DNA from: an uncultured Actinomycetes bacterium
GTDB lineage: Bacteria; Actinomycetota; Thermoleophilia; Solirubrobacterales; 70-9
Assembly: GCA_946482365.1 (NCBI GenBank)
Contig: CAMLQY010000002.1
Location: 163,599 to 227,598, forward strand
Direction of reading: 5' to 3'
Length of the DNA: 64,000 bases
The notes under the pieces were generated by a model. It saw nothing but the letters and a program-made list of their open reading frames with translations, made no database searches and was not told the DNA's origin. Every line of letters starts with the position of its first letter. Position 1 is the stretch's first letter. Shown one piece after another: positions 1 through 6,667 of this stretch. The translations under genes were made by a program, and so were the position numbers.

Positions 1-87
1 CAGATCGGCCAGAAGCGCCGCGCGCCCGTCCTCTCGAATGCCCCGGTGCTCAGAGCGGGGATCTTCGACTATTTGCAGGCGGTGTGA
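1..87 (+). CDS. 3' end of a truncated gene (unidentified)
   Basis: An open frame enters from the left edge and ends at TGA 85-87, giving 28 residues that finish DYLQAV. The fragment is too short to place in a family. It runs toward the CBS gene, which lies on the other strand. It could be chance open frame. Confidence 0.25.
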   Translation, partial: QIGQKRRAPVLSNAPVLRAGIFDYLQAV

Positions 88-154
88 CGAGGCGCAGCCC
101 GGGGGGCATGGCCAGCTCCGTCCCGGCCTCCTCCGCCGTGGAGTGCACTCGTCG

Positions 155-577
155 CTACCTGCTCACGCTCCGAGGGGGCTCGATCGTGCCGCGCTCCTCG
201 TCCGGGCGGCCGAAGACGACGTCGGCGAGGGAGAGCACGCCGACGACCTCGCCGGCTCGGCACACGGGGAGGTGCTGAACGCAGTGCTCGCGCATTCGCT
301 CCGCCACGGTCGCGACGTCCTCCTCCGGGGCGCAGGTGACCGGGTTCAGGGTGGCGACGTCGCGGACGACGGCCGCTCGCGCGTCCCGCTCCTCGGCCAG
401 GACCCGGATGACGATGTCTCGCTCGGTGAGGATCCCCACGCACTCATTGCCCTCGTGATCGAAGACCGGGATGCCTCCGACTCCGGTGATTCGCATCCGT
501 TGCGCCGCTTCGATGAGGCTGGTGTCGGGACGGACAGGAGAGATGTCGGTGCTCATGCACTCGCCCACGGTCGTCAT
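155..577 (-). CDS. CBS-domain pair protein
   Basis: This 140-residue protein consists of two CBS motifs, the usual form of small actinobacterial CBS proteins. The first runs from MSTDISPVRPDTSLIEAA through GIPVFDHEGN to ILTERDIV. The second runs from VATLNPVTCAPEEDVATVAERM to LPVCRAGEVVGVLSLADVV. CBS pairs bind adenine nucleotides and act as energy or redox sensors. No catalytic domain is attached, so the partner is unknown. The ATG at 577 is preferred because AGAGGTG lies just upstream. Longer in-frame starts (613, 766) add residues with no CBS character. It is divergent from the regulator at 872. Confidence 0.88.
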   Translation of the reverse strand: MTTVGECMSTDISPVRPDTSLIEAAQRMRITGVGGIPVFDHEGNECVGILTERDIVIRVLAEERDARAAVVRDVATLNPVTCAPEEDVATVAERMREHCVQHLPVCRAGEVVGVLSLADVVFGRPDEERGTIEPPRSVSR

Positions 578-769
578 TCTCCGCACCTCTTGTCCTAGCC
601 CCGCCTCCTCCATGTCCACTACCCGCCCTTGGGGCGCTTGAATCGCCGGCGGGCGCTCCCCCAAGCGCCCGCCGGCTCCTCCCTGACTAACCCCTTCCGC
701 GCCGCTCACGTTCTGGGCAAGCGTGCCCGTGAAGCGGCTCGGCGTTTCCCTGGCAGCTCCTCCCACATG

Positions 770-783
770 CTGTATTTATACAG
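770..783. promoter_or_regulatory. Palindrome in an AT-rich divergent promoter region
   Basis: CTGTAT-TT-ATACAG is a perfect 6-bp inverted repeat with a 2-bp spacer. It sits in an AT-rich stretch (about 770-840) that contrasts with the GC-rich flanks. It lies between the divergent CBS gene and the small regulator at 872, which may be its ligand. That assignment is inference. Confidence 0.4.
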
Positions 784-836
784 AAAGAAATTTCCGGTGT
801 CAAGATTCCTAAAAATATTTTCAGGAGTTTTTTTAC

Positions 837-865
837 TTGCGAGCGAACCTGCCGCAGGCTACGAT
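837..865 (+). promoter_or_regulatory. Leaderless promoter of the regulator at 872
   Basis: A -35-like TTGCGA (837-842), a 17-bp spacer and a -10-like TACGAT (860-865) are followed by 6 nt and then the ATG. The start point would fall at or next to the start codon, so the mRNA would be leaderless. Confidence 0.55.
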
Positions 866-871
866 CGAGGA

Positions 872-1165
872 ATGGCCCTGGACCTCCTCACAAAGCACGC
901 GCACGTGCTCATCTGCCTGGCGCGCGACCCTCACATGCGGCTGCGGGAGATCGCCGAGTGCGTGGGGGTGACGGAGCGCTCGGCGCAGCAGCTCGTCTGC
1001 GACCTGGAAGAGGACGGTTACCTGACGAGGCGCCGCGTCGGCAGGCGCAACGTCTACGCGATCCACGCGGACGTACCCCTCCCCCACGAGCTCGAGCACG
1101 ACGCCCGGCTCTCGGAGCTGCTCGACGTGCTGAACGCAAAGCCGGTCGCGGCCGCCGCGCGCTGA
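872..1165 (+). CDS. Small winged-helix (MarR-like) transcriptional regulator
   Basis: This 97-residue protein is essentially one winged-helix domain. It contains MRLREIAECVGVTERSAQQL (recognition helix-turn-helix, about residues 23-43), then a wing DLEEDGYLTRRRVGRRNVY. This type regulates by direct DNA binding, but nothing shows its ligand. The ATG at 872 is chosen because a leaderless promoter sits immediately upstream and the longer frame adds low-complexity residues. It is divergent from the CBS gene and probably acts in the shared intergenic region. Confidence 0.82.
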   Translation: MALDLLTKHAHVLICLARDPHMRLREIAECVGVTERSAQQLVCDLEEDGYLTRRRVGRRNVYAIHADVPLPHELEHDARLSELLDVLNAKPVAAAAR

Positions 1166-1180
1166 CGGGGCGGCGGCGGA

Positions 1181-1852
1181 TCAGCTGCCGGTCGCCGAGA
1201 AGTGCTGGTAGTCCCTGGGCCAGGACCAGTTGCCCGCCCACTCCCAGCCGGCCGAGGCGAACGCCTTCACCACTGGGCCGTGGCGGTGGATCATCCCCTT
1301 GCGGTGGCGCGAGCGGTCGGCGTAGGGGGCGCCTGCCGGAGGCGAGACGTAGCCGGTGGCGGTGACGTAGGGGTTCTCGACCGGGTTGACGTCGATCGCC
1401 CGGCCATAGGCGTGTTCGGACCAGACTCCGGGCCTGCCGGCGACGAAGCGGCAGTTGAACGCCGAGGTGTTGTCGGCGGCCATGCTGCGGCGGTCGTCGG
1501 CGCCGTAGGCGTCGACGAGGCGCATCCGGCGGATCGGGAAGCGCAGCCGGTAGAGCCTGCGCATCGTGACCAGCATCGCCGTGGCGGCGTCGCGGTTCAC
1601 GACCAGGCGGCCGCGATGGGGCCTGCCGTCGAAGCCCCAGTGGCTCACCGTGAGCAGGCGCAGGTCCGCGAACCCGACCGGGCAGCCGCGGTGCCAGGAG
1701 ACGCCCGTCATCCGCACTCGGGTCTCGGCGTCGATCGCCTCGATGCGGCCGCTGAACGCATCGCCTGAGTGGGGTCGTGCCGCCTGCCCGGGGTGCGAGG
1801 CGGCGGCGATCCCGATCAGGGCGACCAGGGCCAGGGACCATCCTCGGCCCAC
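1181..1852 (-). CDS. Secreted M15-type peptidase (D-Ala-D-Ala carboxypeptidase family)
   Basis: This 223-residue protein has an N-terminal hydrophobic export segment (SLALVALIGIAAA). Its C-terminal half matches the M15 zinc peptidase signature. SEHAYGRAIDVNP gives zinc ligands His147 and Asp154, and DYQHF supplies the third ligand, His217. Family members trim cell-wall peptides outside the membrane. Whether this one cuts D-Ala-D-Ala or L-Ala-D-Glu cannot be told from sequence. The start is uncertain. GTG 1852 places the signal segment at the N-terminus, whereas longer frames read into the divergent neighbour. Confidence 0.8.
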   Translation of the reverse strand: MGRGWSLALVALIGIAAASHPGQAARPHSGDAFSGRIEAIDAETRVRMTGVSWHRGCPVGFADLRLLTVSHWGFDGRPHRGRLVVNRDAATAMLVTMRRLYRLRFPIRRMRLVDAYGADDRRSMAADNTSAFNCRFVAGRPGVWSEHAYGRAIDVNPVENPYVTATGYVSPPAGAPYADRSRHRKGMIHRHGPVVKAFASAGWEWAGNWSWPRDYQHFSATGS

Positions 1853-1923
1853 CGATCTGCCGTCACGCCCGTCGATGCCCTGACGATAGCTCGACCCCCG
1901 TGCGCCCTCCCGGCACGGACAGC

Positions 1924-1929
1924 TACGCT
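1924..1929 (+). promoter_or_regulatory. -10 box of a leaderless promoter (gene at 1937)
   Basis: TACGCT lies 7 nt before the GTG at 1937, with no Shine-Dalgarno sequence between them. It follows the TAnnnT pattern seen before many genes in this window. Confidence 0.4.
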
Positions 1930-1936
1930 GCTGCCG

Positions 1937-2953
1937 GTGGCGGAAGGAGAGCAGACGGTCCTGGTGACGGGAGGCTCGGGCTTCCTCGGCAGCTGGTGCG
2001 CGATCGAGCTGCTGCGGCGCGGACACCGGGTGCGGACCACCGTGCGCGACCTCGCCCGCGAGTCCGACGTCCGTGCCGCGGTCGCCTCGCAGGTCGACGC
2101 CGGCGAGCAGCTCTCGGTGTGCGCAGCGGACCTCACCGCCGACGCCGGCTGGGCGCAGGCGGTCGAGGGCTGCGACAACGTGCTGCACGTCGCCTCGCCG
2201 TTCCCGCCGGTGCAGCCGAAGGACCCCGACGAGCTGATCGTGCCGGCCCGCGAGGGCACGCTGCGGGTGCTGCGCGCGTCGCTTGACGCGGGGGTCGAAC
2301 GGGTCGTCGTCACCTCCTCCGTGGCCGCGGTCGCCGGCGGCGCCAGGCCCGGGGGCAGGGCGCTGACCGAGGAGGACTGGACCGACCCCGACAAGCCGGG
2401 CCTCTCCCCCTACGTGCGGTCGAAGACGATCGCCGAGCGCGCGGCGTGGGACTTCATGGAGGAGGCGGGTGCCGGCGACCGGCTCGCCGTCGTCAACCCG
2501 GGCGCGATCCTCGGCCCTGCCCTGAGCGACGACAACTCATTCTCGCTGCAGGCGATCGAGCGGCTGCTGAAGGGGATGCCCGGCATCCCGCGGATCGGCT
2601 TCAGCTTCGTCGACGTGCGCGACGTGGCGGACCTGCACCTGCGGGCGATGACCGCGCCCGAGGCCGGCGGCGAGCGCTTCATCGCCGCCGGGCCGTTCTT
2701 CTGGATGTCCGAGGTGGCGGCGGTGCTGCGCGATCGCCTCGGGGAGGCCGCGGCGAAGGTGCCGAAGCGGAACCTCCCCGACTTCCTCGTGCGCGCGGCG
2801 GGCAGGTTCGACCCCGGCATCCGCTCGATCGTCAACCAGCTCGGCACGCGGTACGAGTACTCCAGCGAGAAGGCCGAATCGCGCCTCGGCTGGTCCCAGC
2901 GCCCCGCCGAGGAGATGTTCGTCGAGTGCGCGAGGAGCCTGGCCCCTGCCTGA
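1937..2953 (+). CDS. NAD(P)-dependent epimerase/dehydratase-family reductase
   Basis: This 338-residue extended short-chain dehydrogenase has the Rossmann glycine motif TGGSGFLG at residues 11-18 and the catalytic YVRSK (YxxxK) near residue 158. The overall form resembles dihydroflavonol-4-reductase-like aldehyde or ketone reductases. It is cytosolic and its substrate is unknown. GTG 1937 is chosen because translation then begins just before the first beta strand (QTVLVTGG) and a TAnnnT box lies 7 nt upstream. It overlaps the probable start of the GNAT gene that follows. Confidence 0.85.
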   Translation: MAEGEQTVLVTGGSGFLGSWCAIELLRRGHRVRTTVRDLARESDVRAAVASQVDAGEQLSVCAADLTADAGWAQAVEGCDNVLHVASPFPPVQPKDPDELIVPAREGTLRVLRASLDAGVERVVVTSSVAAVAGGARPGGRALTEEDWTDPDKPGLSPYVRSKTIAERAAWDFMEEAGAGDRLAVVNPGAILGPALSDDNSFSLQAIERLLKGMPGIPRIGFSFVDVRDVADLHLRAMTAPEAGGERFIAAGPFFWMSEVAAVLRDRLGEAAAKVPKRNLPDFLVRAAGRFDPGIRSIVNQLGTRYEYSSEKAESRLGWSQRPAEEMFVECARSLAPA

Positions 2954-3416
2954 GCCGCGGACCTCCGTTCGCAGGGCCGAGGCGGACGACGCCCACGACG
3001 TGGCGCGCCTCCTGCACGACTTCAACGCGGAGTTCGGCGAAGAGACTCCCGGGGCGGCGGTCCTCGCCGGGCGAGTGGCGGATTTCATCGAGAAGGGCGA
3101 GGCGGTCTTCCTGCTGATCGGGGACGGGCCCGACGGGATCGCGCAGATGCGCTTCTTCCCCTCGCTCTGGAGCGGCGAGCTCGACGCCTACCTGGAGGAG
3201 CTCTACGTCGTCCCGGGCCTGCGCGGGCGGGGGATTGGCAGGGCGCTGCTGGGAGGCGCGATGGAGACGGCCCGCGCCGCGGGCGCGACCCGCATGGACC
3301 TCAACACGGGCGAGACCGACACCGCCGCCCGGGCCCTGTACGAGAGCGTCGGCTTCACCAACCGCGAAGGGCGCGAGGACGGCCCCTCGATGCTCTATTA
3401 CGAGCGCGAGCTCTAG
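2946..3416 (+). CDS. GNAT-family N-acetyltransferase
   Basis: The acetyl-CoA-binding core is clear: LEELYVVPGLRGRGIGRALL (motif A, with RGRGIG), then ALYESVGF (motif B). Substrate is unknown. The first ATG/GTG/TTG in frame is GTG 3000, but the conserved first strand and helix of the fold (TSVRRAEADDAHDVARLL) begins upstream of it. CTG 2946 would restore a full 156-residue domain and overlap the preceding gene's stop, as expected for coupled translation. If CTG is not used, the protein would be 138 residues and lack strand 1. Confidence 0.8.
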   Translation: MPEPRTSVRRAEADDAHDVARLLHDFNAEFGEETPGAAVLAGRVADFIEKGEAVFLLIGDGPDGIAQMRFFPSLWSGELDAYLEELYVVPGLRGRGIGRALLGGAMETARAAGATRMDLNTGETDTAARALYESVGFTNREGREDGPSMLYYEREL

Positions 3417-3419
3417 GCT
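3414..3419 (+). promoter_or_regulatory. -10 box of a leaderless promoter (gene at 3426)
   Basis: TAGGCT overlaps the end of the GNAT gene and lies 6 nt before ATG 3426. There is no Shine-Dalgarno sequence. Confidence 0.4.
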
Positions 3420-3425
3420 CGGACG

Positions 3426-4292
3426 ATGGAGCTGCCGAGCGTCGAGGGCGTCACGCACCGCTGGGTCGAGGCGCGGGGGCTGCGCTTCCACGTCGCCGAA
3501 GCCGGCTCGGGGGACGACCCGGTGCTGCTCCTGCACGGCTGGCCGCAGCACTGGTACGAGTGGCGCAACCTGATGCCGGCGCTGGCCGACCGCCACCGCG
3601 TGCTGGCGATGGACCTGCGCGGCTTCGGCTGGTCCGACGCGCCGCGCAAGGGCTATGAGAAGGAGAACCTGGCCAGCGACGTGCTCGCCGTCCTCGATGA
3701 GCTGGGCCTGCAGCGGGTGAAGCTGGTCGGCCACGACTGGGGCGGCTGGATCGGCTTCCTGCTCTGCCTGCGCGCGCCGGAGCGCTTCGACCGGTACCTG
3801 GCGCTGAACATCCCCACCCCCTGGGTCCAGATGCGCAAGGCGCTGCCCCACTCCTGGCGCCTGGTCTACCAGCAGGTCATCCTCGCCCCCTGGATCGGGT
3901 ACTTCGCCCACCGCAGCCGGCGGTTCGTGCGCATGGCCCTGCGCGCCGGCGGCGCCGACCCCCGCTTCTGGGACGAGCGCACGCTCTCGATCTTCGCCGA
4001 CAACCTCGCCGAACCGTCCCGGGCCAGGGCCGCGGTGCAGATGTACCGGGTCTTCAACCTGCGCGAGCTGGTGCCGCTCCTGCGCGGCCGCTACGCCGAG
4101 CGGCGCCTCACCGTCCCGACCCGGATGCTCTTCGGCACCGACGACGCCGCGATCCACACCGACCTGCTCGCCGGCTACGAGGACCACGTCGAGGACATGG
4201 AGATAGAGCTCGTCCCCGACTGCGGCCACTTCATCGCCGACGAGCGCCCCGAGCTGGTCGCCGAACGCGCCCGCGCGTTCTTTTCCAGCTGA
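3426..4292 (+). CDS. Alpha/beta hydrolase, epoxide-hydrolase type
   Basis: This 288-residue hydrolase carries the oxyanion-hole motif HGWPQ, the turn GFGWSD, the nucleophile elbow GHDWGG (Asp nucleophile) and a C-terminal DCGHF with the general-base His. An Asp nucleophile with HGxP is typical of epoxide hydrolases and haloalkane dehalogenases. The lid region with conserved tyrosines favours epoxide hydrolase. It is cytosolic and its natural substrate is unknown. A leaderless start at ATG 3426 is supported by the TAGGCT box. Confidence 0.87.
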   Translation: MELPSVEGVTHRWVEARGLRFHVAEAGSGDDPVLLLHGWPQHWYEWRNLMPALADRHRVLAMDLRGFGWSDAPRKGYEKENLASDVLAVLDELGLQRVKLVGHDWGGWIGFLLCLRAPERFDRYLALNIPTPWVQMRKALPHSWRLVYQQVILAPWIGYFAHRSRRFVRMALRAGGADPRFWDERTLSIFADNLAEPSRARAAVQMYRVFNLRELVPLLRGRYAERRLTVPTRMLFGTDDAAIHTDLLAGYEDHVEDMEIELVPDCGHFIADERPELVAERARAFFSS

Positions 4293-4311
4293 TACCGGGT
4301 AGTCCATCGCC

Positions 4312-4584
4312 GTGAAGGCGCTGTTCGCCCCGATCGGGATACTCGCCGGCTTCGCCGCCGGATTCGCCGCCCAAAAGGGCTTCGACCGGATCTGGGCCGC
4401 CTTCGACGACCACGAGGCCCCCGAGCCCGCCGACCGGCGGGTCTCCTACCCGAAGCTGATCGCCGCGCTGGCGCTACAGGGCGCGATCTTCCGCCTGGTC
4501 AAAGGCATGGTCGACCGCGGCGCCCGCGCGAGCTTCGCCTCGGTGACCGGCAGCTGGCCGGGCGAGGAAGACGACTCGCGATAG
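4312..4584 (+). CDS. DUF4235 small membrane protein
   Basis: This 90-residue protein has an N-terminal hydrophobic helix (ALFAPIGILAGFAAGFAA) and a second one (LIAALALQGAIFRLV) flanking a conserved polar segment. That is the DUF4235 pattern common in actinobacteria, where its function is unknown. GTG 4312 follows TAGTCC by 6 nt. The identical 11-mer CCGGGTAGTCC also precedes the cupredoxin gene start at 8222. Its stop is 16 nt before the 19-codon ORF at 4601, so the two may share a transcript. Confidence 0.75.
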   Translation: MKALFAPIGILAGFAAGFAAQKGFDRIWAAFDDHEAPEPADRRVSYPKLIAALALQGAIFRLVKGMVDRGARASFASVTGSWPGEEDDSR

Positions 4585-4600
4585 AGGGGAGGTGAGTGGG

Positions 4601-4660
4601 ATGAAGATCGCTCCTGTGGGTACGGTCGTGCCGCTGCTGCAGATCTTTAAGCAGCACTAA
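4601..4660 (+). CDS. 19-residue peptide ORF, copy 1
   Basis: ATG at 4601 follows a very strong Shine-Dalgarno sequence (GGGGAGGTGAG) and encodes MKIAPVGTVVPLLQIFKQH, ending at TAA. A second ORF of the same length and pattern lies at 6250; the two share 10 of 19 residues plus their upstream ribosome-binding region. The peptide is basic and hydrophobic with no export signal. Its last 14 nt overlap the tail of the convergent gene at 4647. Function is unknown. Coding status rests on the duplication and the ribosome-binding site, so it is an inference. Confidence 0.45.
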   Translation: MKIAPVGTVVPLLQIFKQH

Positions 4661-4979
4661 GCGCCGCGACGAGCTCCGCGAACGCCTGGTGTTCGAGCGT
4701 CGCCTGCTCGTATCCGTTTGCTTCGTCGATGGCCTTCGCCAGTCCGGCGACGTACCGGCGCACTGCCTCGTCGTCGGGGAAGGCCTCGCGCTGGGTGAGC
4801 CCCGCCAACAGCGCCTCATACATCGCCAGCTTGCGGGCAGCCTCCTCGGAATCGAGGCTGTCCACACCGCCTTCCTTCATCTGGCTTTCGAGGTCGGCGC
4901 GCAGGTCGGTGAACATCTCGACCAGGAAGGCTCTCGACTGTGGGGTGATCAGCGCCAAACGGTTCTTCCCGCTCATCAC
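4647..4979 (-). CDS. Hypothetical helical protein in an ArsR operon
   Basis: This 110-residue protein is predicted to be almost all helix, with no Cys and no membrane segment (for example SRAFLVEMFTDLRADLESQM and AVRRYVAGLAKAIDEANG). I recognise no family. It begins 6 nt after the stop of the ArsR-like gene at 4986 and has no clear ribosome-binding site, so it is probably translated by coupling with that gene. The start is GTG 4979 or the adjacent ATG 4976. Its 3' end overlaps the opposite-strand peptide ORF. Confidence 0.65.
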   Translation of the reverse strand: MMSGKNRLALITPQSRAFLVEMFTDLRADLESQMKEGGVDSLDSEEAARKLAMYEALLAGLTQREAFPDDEAVRRYVAGLAKAIDEANGYEQATLEHQAFAELVAALSAA

Positions 4980-4985
4980 ACACCA

Positions 4986-5258
4986 TCACAGGCCCGTCGA
5001 GGTCGCTGCTATGTACATGCACCCGGTCTTCCCATGATCCACACCCTCGACCTCCGCGATCAGGTCAGCATCGCACAAGACCGTCAAGTGGTATCTCGTG
5101 ACTGGGGCGGCCAAGTCGAGTGCTTCGCCCAGCTCGGCCTCCGCGATTGCCGTCCTTTTCTGTGTGAGGTATTCGAAGATTGCAAGTCGCTTGGGGTGCG
5201 AGAGTGCCCGTTTGAATGCCGGTTCCATTGGGTGTACTTGGCTGCGCTTGTCTTGCAC
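4986..5258 (-). CDS. ArsR-like winged-helix regulator
   Basis: This 90-residue protein has the ArsR-family layout: FKRALSHPKRLAIFEYLTQK (helix 1-2), AELGEALDLAAPVTRYHLTVL (recognition helix) and the wing DADLIAEVEG. No metal-binding Cys pair is visible, so it probably senses something other than a metal. GTG 5258 is selected because AGGAGG lies 6 nt upstream; an internal ATG (5228) has no such site. It leads a two-gene operon with the 110-residue protein. Confidence 0.78.
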   Translation of the reverse strand: MQDKRSQVHPMEPAFKRALSHPKRLAIFEYLTQKRTAIAEAELGEALDLAAPVTRYHLTVLCDADLIAEVEGVDHGKTGCMYIAATSTGL

Positions 5259-5430
5259 GTAGTACCTCCTGGACCAGAACCCCGGACGGGGAGGACCTTT
5301 TCCCGTCCGAGGCACCGGAACAGGCTTACCGCCAAGTGAGACTCATGGTTCTCTGAAGCGGAGTATTGGACAGTTCCAGATCAGGACGCTTACGTCCATA
5401 CTCATTTCTAGAGCGAGGATTGCCTGTCGG

Positions 5431-6072
5431 TCAGGCTTCCCCTGTCGCAAGTGGCGGGGGTGCTGAGCTTCGCGCTCGCTCGTATCCGAACAAGGTGACG
5501 ATGTACATGACACCCGGCTCCCCCGACTCAATACGACGGTTGGTCGATTCAGCCTCGATCTCTTTCACGCGACTCCACGTTCCCAGTATCAAGTCAGCGA
5601 AGTCTTCTTGGCCCTGTCCGTCCAAGGGAATGCGGTTCCAGATGAGGGAAACGCGAGGATTGCTGCTCAGCTTCCCCGCCCACAGCGACGCCATCGCCTC
5701 GGATGTTGACGCCTGCAAGATCAGTGCGGCCAACACCTGTCGGTCCTCGGGGCTCATAGCCGCGATTTCCTCGTCAGAGAATTCGGGCAACTCGACCACG
5801 TGGTAATAGTGCTGGCTGATGTTGCCACGGACTTTCTCGGTCCGGGCGATGTCAATTGACCCGTCCTTCAGCAACTCTTCGATGTGGTGGGTAACAGTGC
5901 TGAGGGGTTGCTTGACGATCTTGGCCAAGCCAGCCGCGCACTCCGGGCCTTCGTGCAGCGCAGCGAGGATTTCGCAGCGGATGCGGTGCCCAAGGGAGTA
6001 GCTAACCGAGTCCTCGACGCCGCGCGTGCCTCTGCCCAGTCCCCGAAGTACCTCTACCGCCTTCGACACCAT
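5431..6072 (-). CDS. ArsR-type winged-helix regulator with C-terminal ligand region
   Basis: This 213-residue protein begins with a winged helix (LGHRIRCEILAALHEGP, GLAKIVKQPLSTVTHHIEEL, wing KDGSIDIARTEKVRGNIS). About 120 more residues follow, possibly for dimerisation or sensing, including LIWNRIPLDG and a terminal GVMYIVTLF strand. The length and the HHIEEL recognition helix place it in the ArsR/helix-turn-helix-12 group. It is divergent from the peptide ORF at 6250. The spacer of about 180 bp contains a GACAGGG/CCCTGTC palindrome that could be its operator. Confidence 0.78.
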   Translation of the reverse strand: MVSKAVEVLRGLGRGTRGVEDSVSYSLGHRIRCEILAALHEGPECAAGLAKIVKQPLSTVTHHIEELLKDGSIDIARTEKVRGNISQHYYHVVELPEFSDEEIAAMSPEDRQVLAALILQASTSEAMASLWAGKLSSNPRVSLIWNRIPLDGQGQEDFADLILGTWSRVKEIEAESTNRRIESGEPGVMYIVTLFGYERARSSAPPPLATGEA

Positions 6073-6137
6073 CGCTTGCCCTTTCGCTTTGTCCGCTTGT
6101 CGATAGTCAATGAGCTGTCGAGCATAAGGACTGGCCG

Positions 6138-6155
6138 GACAGGGAATCCCCTGTC
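6138..6155. promoter_or_regulatory. Palindromic candidate operator between ArsR and peptide ORF
   Basis: GACAGGG-aatc-CCCTGTC is a perfect 7-bp inverted repeat with a 4-nt spacer. It lies 65 bp upstream of the ArsR start and 94 bp upstream of the peptide ORF. Binding by that ArsR protein is inference. Confidence 0.4.
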
Positions 6156-6196
6156 GTTCGGCAAATAGCTGACGCTCGGGATTTCTCTACCTTCTG

Positions 6197-6240
6197 CCTC
6201 CCTCCCCGGCGGACCCCGCCGGGCTGACGACAGAGGGAGG
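6197..6240 (+). promoter_or_regulatory. Nested hairpin that can mask the Shine-Dalgarno site of the peptide at 6250
   Basis: CCTCCCTC (6197-6204) is the exact complement of GAGGGAGG (6233-6240), the ribosome-binding site of the ORF at 6250. Between them lies a perfect inner hairpin, CCCGGCGG (6205-6212) and CCGCCGGG (6216-6223), with a 3-nt loop. The result is a stacked two-part stem that would block initiation. A TACCTT box at 6188-6193 could be the -10. If the transcript starts near 6200, only part of the outer stem would be present. Confidence 0.5.
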
Positions 6241-6249
6241 TGAGAGTCA

Positions 6250-6309
6250 ATGAAGATCGCGCAAGTTGCGCCGGTCGTTTCGACCCTGCGCATCATGAAG
6301 CACTCGTAA
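6250..6309 (+). CDS. 19-residue peptide ORF, copy 2
   Basis: The ORF encodes MKIAQVAPVVSTLRIMKHS and ends at TAA 6307-6309. Compared with the ORF at 4601 it shows M-K-I-A-x-V-x-x-V-V-x-x-L-x-I-x-K and identical length, and the upstream GAGGGAGGTGAG is also shared. MKIAQVAP resembles the start of some family-4 glycosyltransferases, but no such protein continues in any frame, so a gene remnant is a less likely alternative. No plus-strand gene follows for 350 bp, so it is not a leader peptide for a neighbour. Confidence 0.45.
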   Translation: MKIAQVAPVVSTLRIMKHS

Positions 6310-6323
6310 CGAATGCCAAAAGG

Positions 6324-6338
6324 GGCCGGTCTCCGGCC
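6324..6338. terminator. Short GC hairpin after the peptide ORF
   Basis: GGCCGG-tct-CCGGCC is a 6-bp hairpin 14 nt after the peptide stop, in the gap before the convergent XRE gene. It lacks a T-tract, so it is a weak terminator candidate for either strand. Confidence 0.35.
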
Positions 6339-6369
6339 GCTCGCACAGGACCGGGGATCGGCCTGGTCG

Positions 6370-6567
6370 TCAGCGCAGCAGATCGCTCGGAGGGACCCCG
6401 ACTGCCTTTGCCAGCCGTTCCACCGTCGAGACTTTGGGATCGCGCTTGTCTCCCTCGATCCTCGAGACCTCGGTGGCGTGGACGCCGCTTCGTTCGGCGA
6501 CTTCCTCCTGGGTCATCTTGGCCTGCTCGCGAGCACGCCGGAGGTTCCTGCCTAGATTGCCGCCCAC
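6370..6567 (-). CDS. Small XRE-family HTH regulator
   Basis: This 65-residue protein is one complete Cro/C1-type helix-turn-helix: LRRAREQAKMTQEEVAERSG, then VHATEVSRIEGDKRDPKVST, then ERLAKAVGVPPSDLLR. No effector domain is attached. GTG 6567 is the only start that gives a full domain. It is divergent from the secreted protein at 6668. A perfect palindrome in the shared gap suggests autoregulation. It resembles, but is not a copy of, the XRE protein at 9448. Confidence 0.82.
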   Translation of the reverse strand: MGGNLGRNLRRAREQAKMTQEEVAERSGVHATEVSRIEGDKRDPKVSTVERLAKAVGVPPSDLLR

Positions 6568-6608
6568 GCGGGGGATCGTCCGTGCTGGCGGCGCAGAGCA
6601 CCATAGGA

Positions 6609-6661
6609 AAGTTCACAAGTCTTGAACTTATCGCGCTTCCTCCAGGAATGGCCGGTACCCT
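6609..6661. promoter_or_regulatory. Divergent promoter with XRE-type operator
   Basis: AAGTTCA-caagtct-TGAACTT (6609-6629) is a perfect 7-bp inverted repeat with a 7-nt spacer, a typical size for an XRE dimer site. On the minus strand a TATGGT -10-like box lies beside it. On the plus strand TACCCT (6656-6661) is 6 nt before GTG 6668. The palindrome overlaps the presumed -35 of the XRE gene. Confidence 0.5.
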
Positions 6662-6667
6662 GAGCCG

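Noticed and set aside
5343..5402. 20-codon minus-strand ORF between the two ArsR genes, possibly a third small peptide.
   Set aside because: No ribosome-binding site and no similarity to the two 19-codon ORFs beyond length.
6250..6309. Start of a family-4 glycosyltransferase gene (MKIAQVAP...).
   Set aside because: The frame stops after 19 codons, no glycosyltransferase sequence continues in any frame, and the sister ORF at 4601 diverges after the first four residues.
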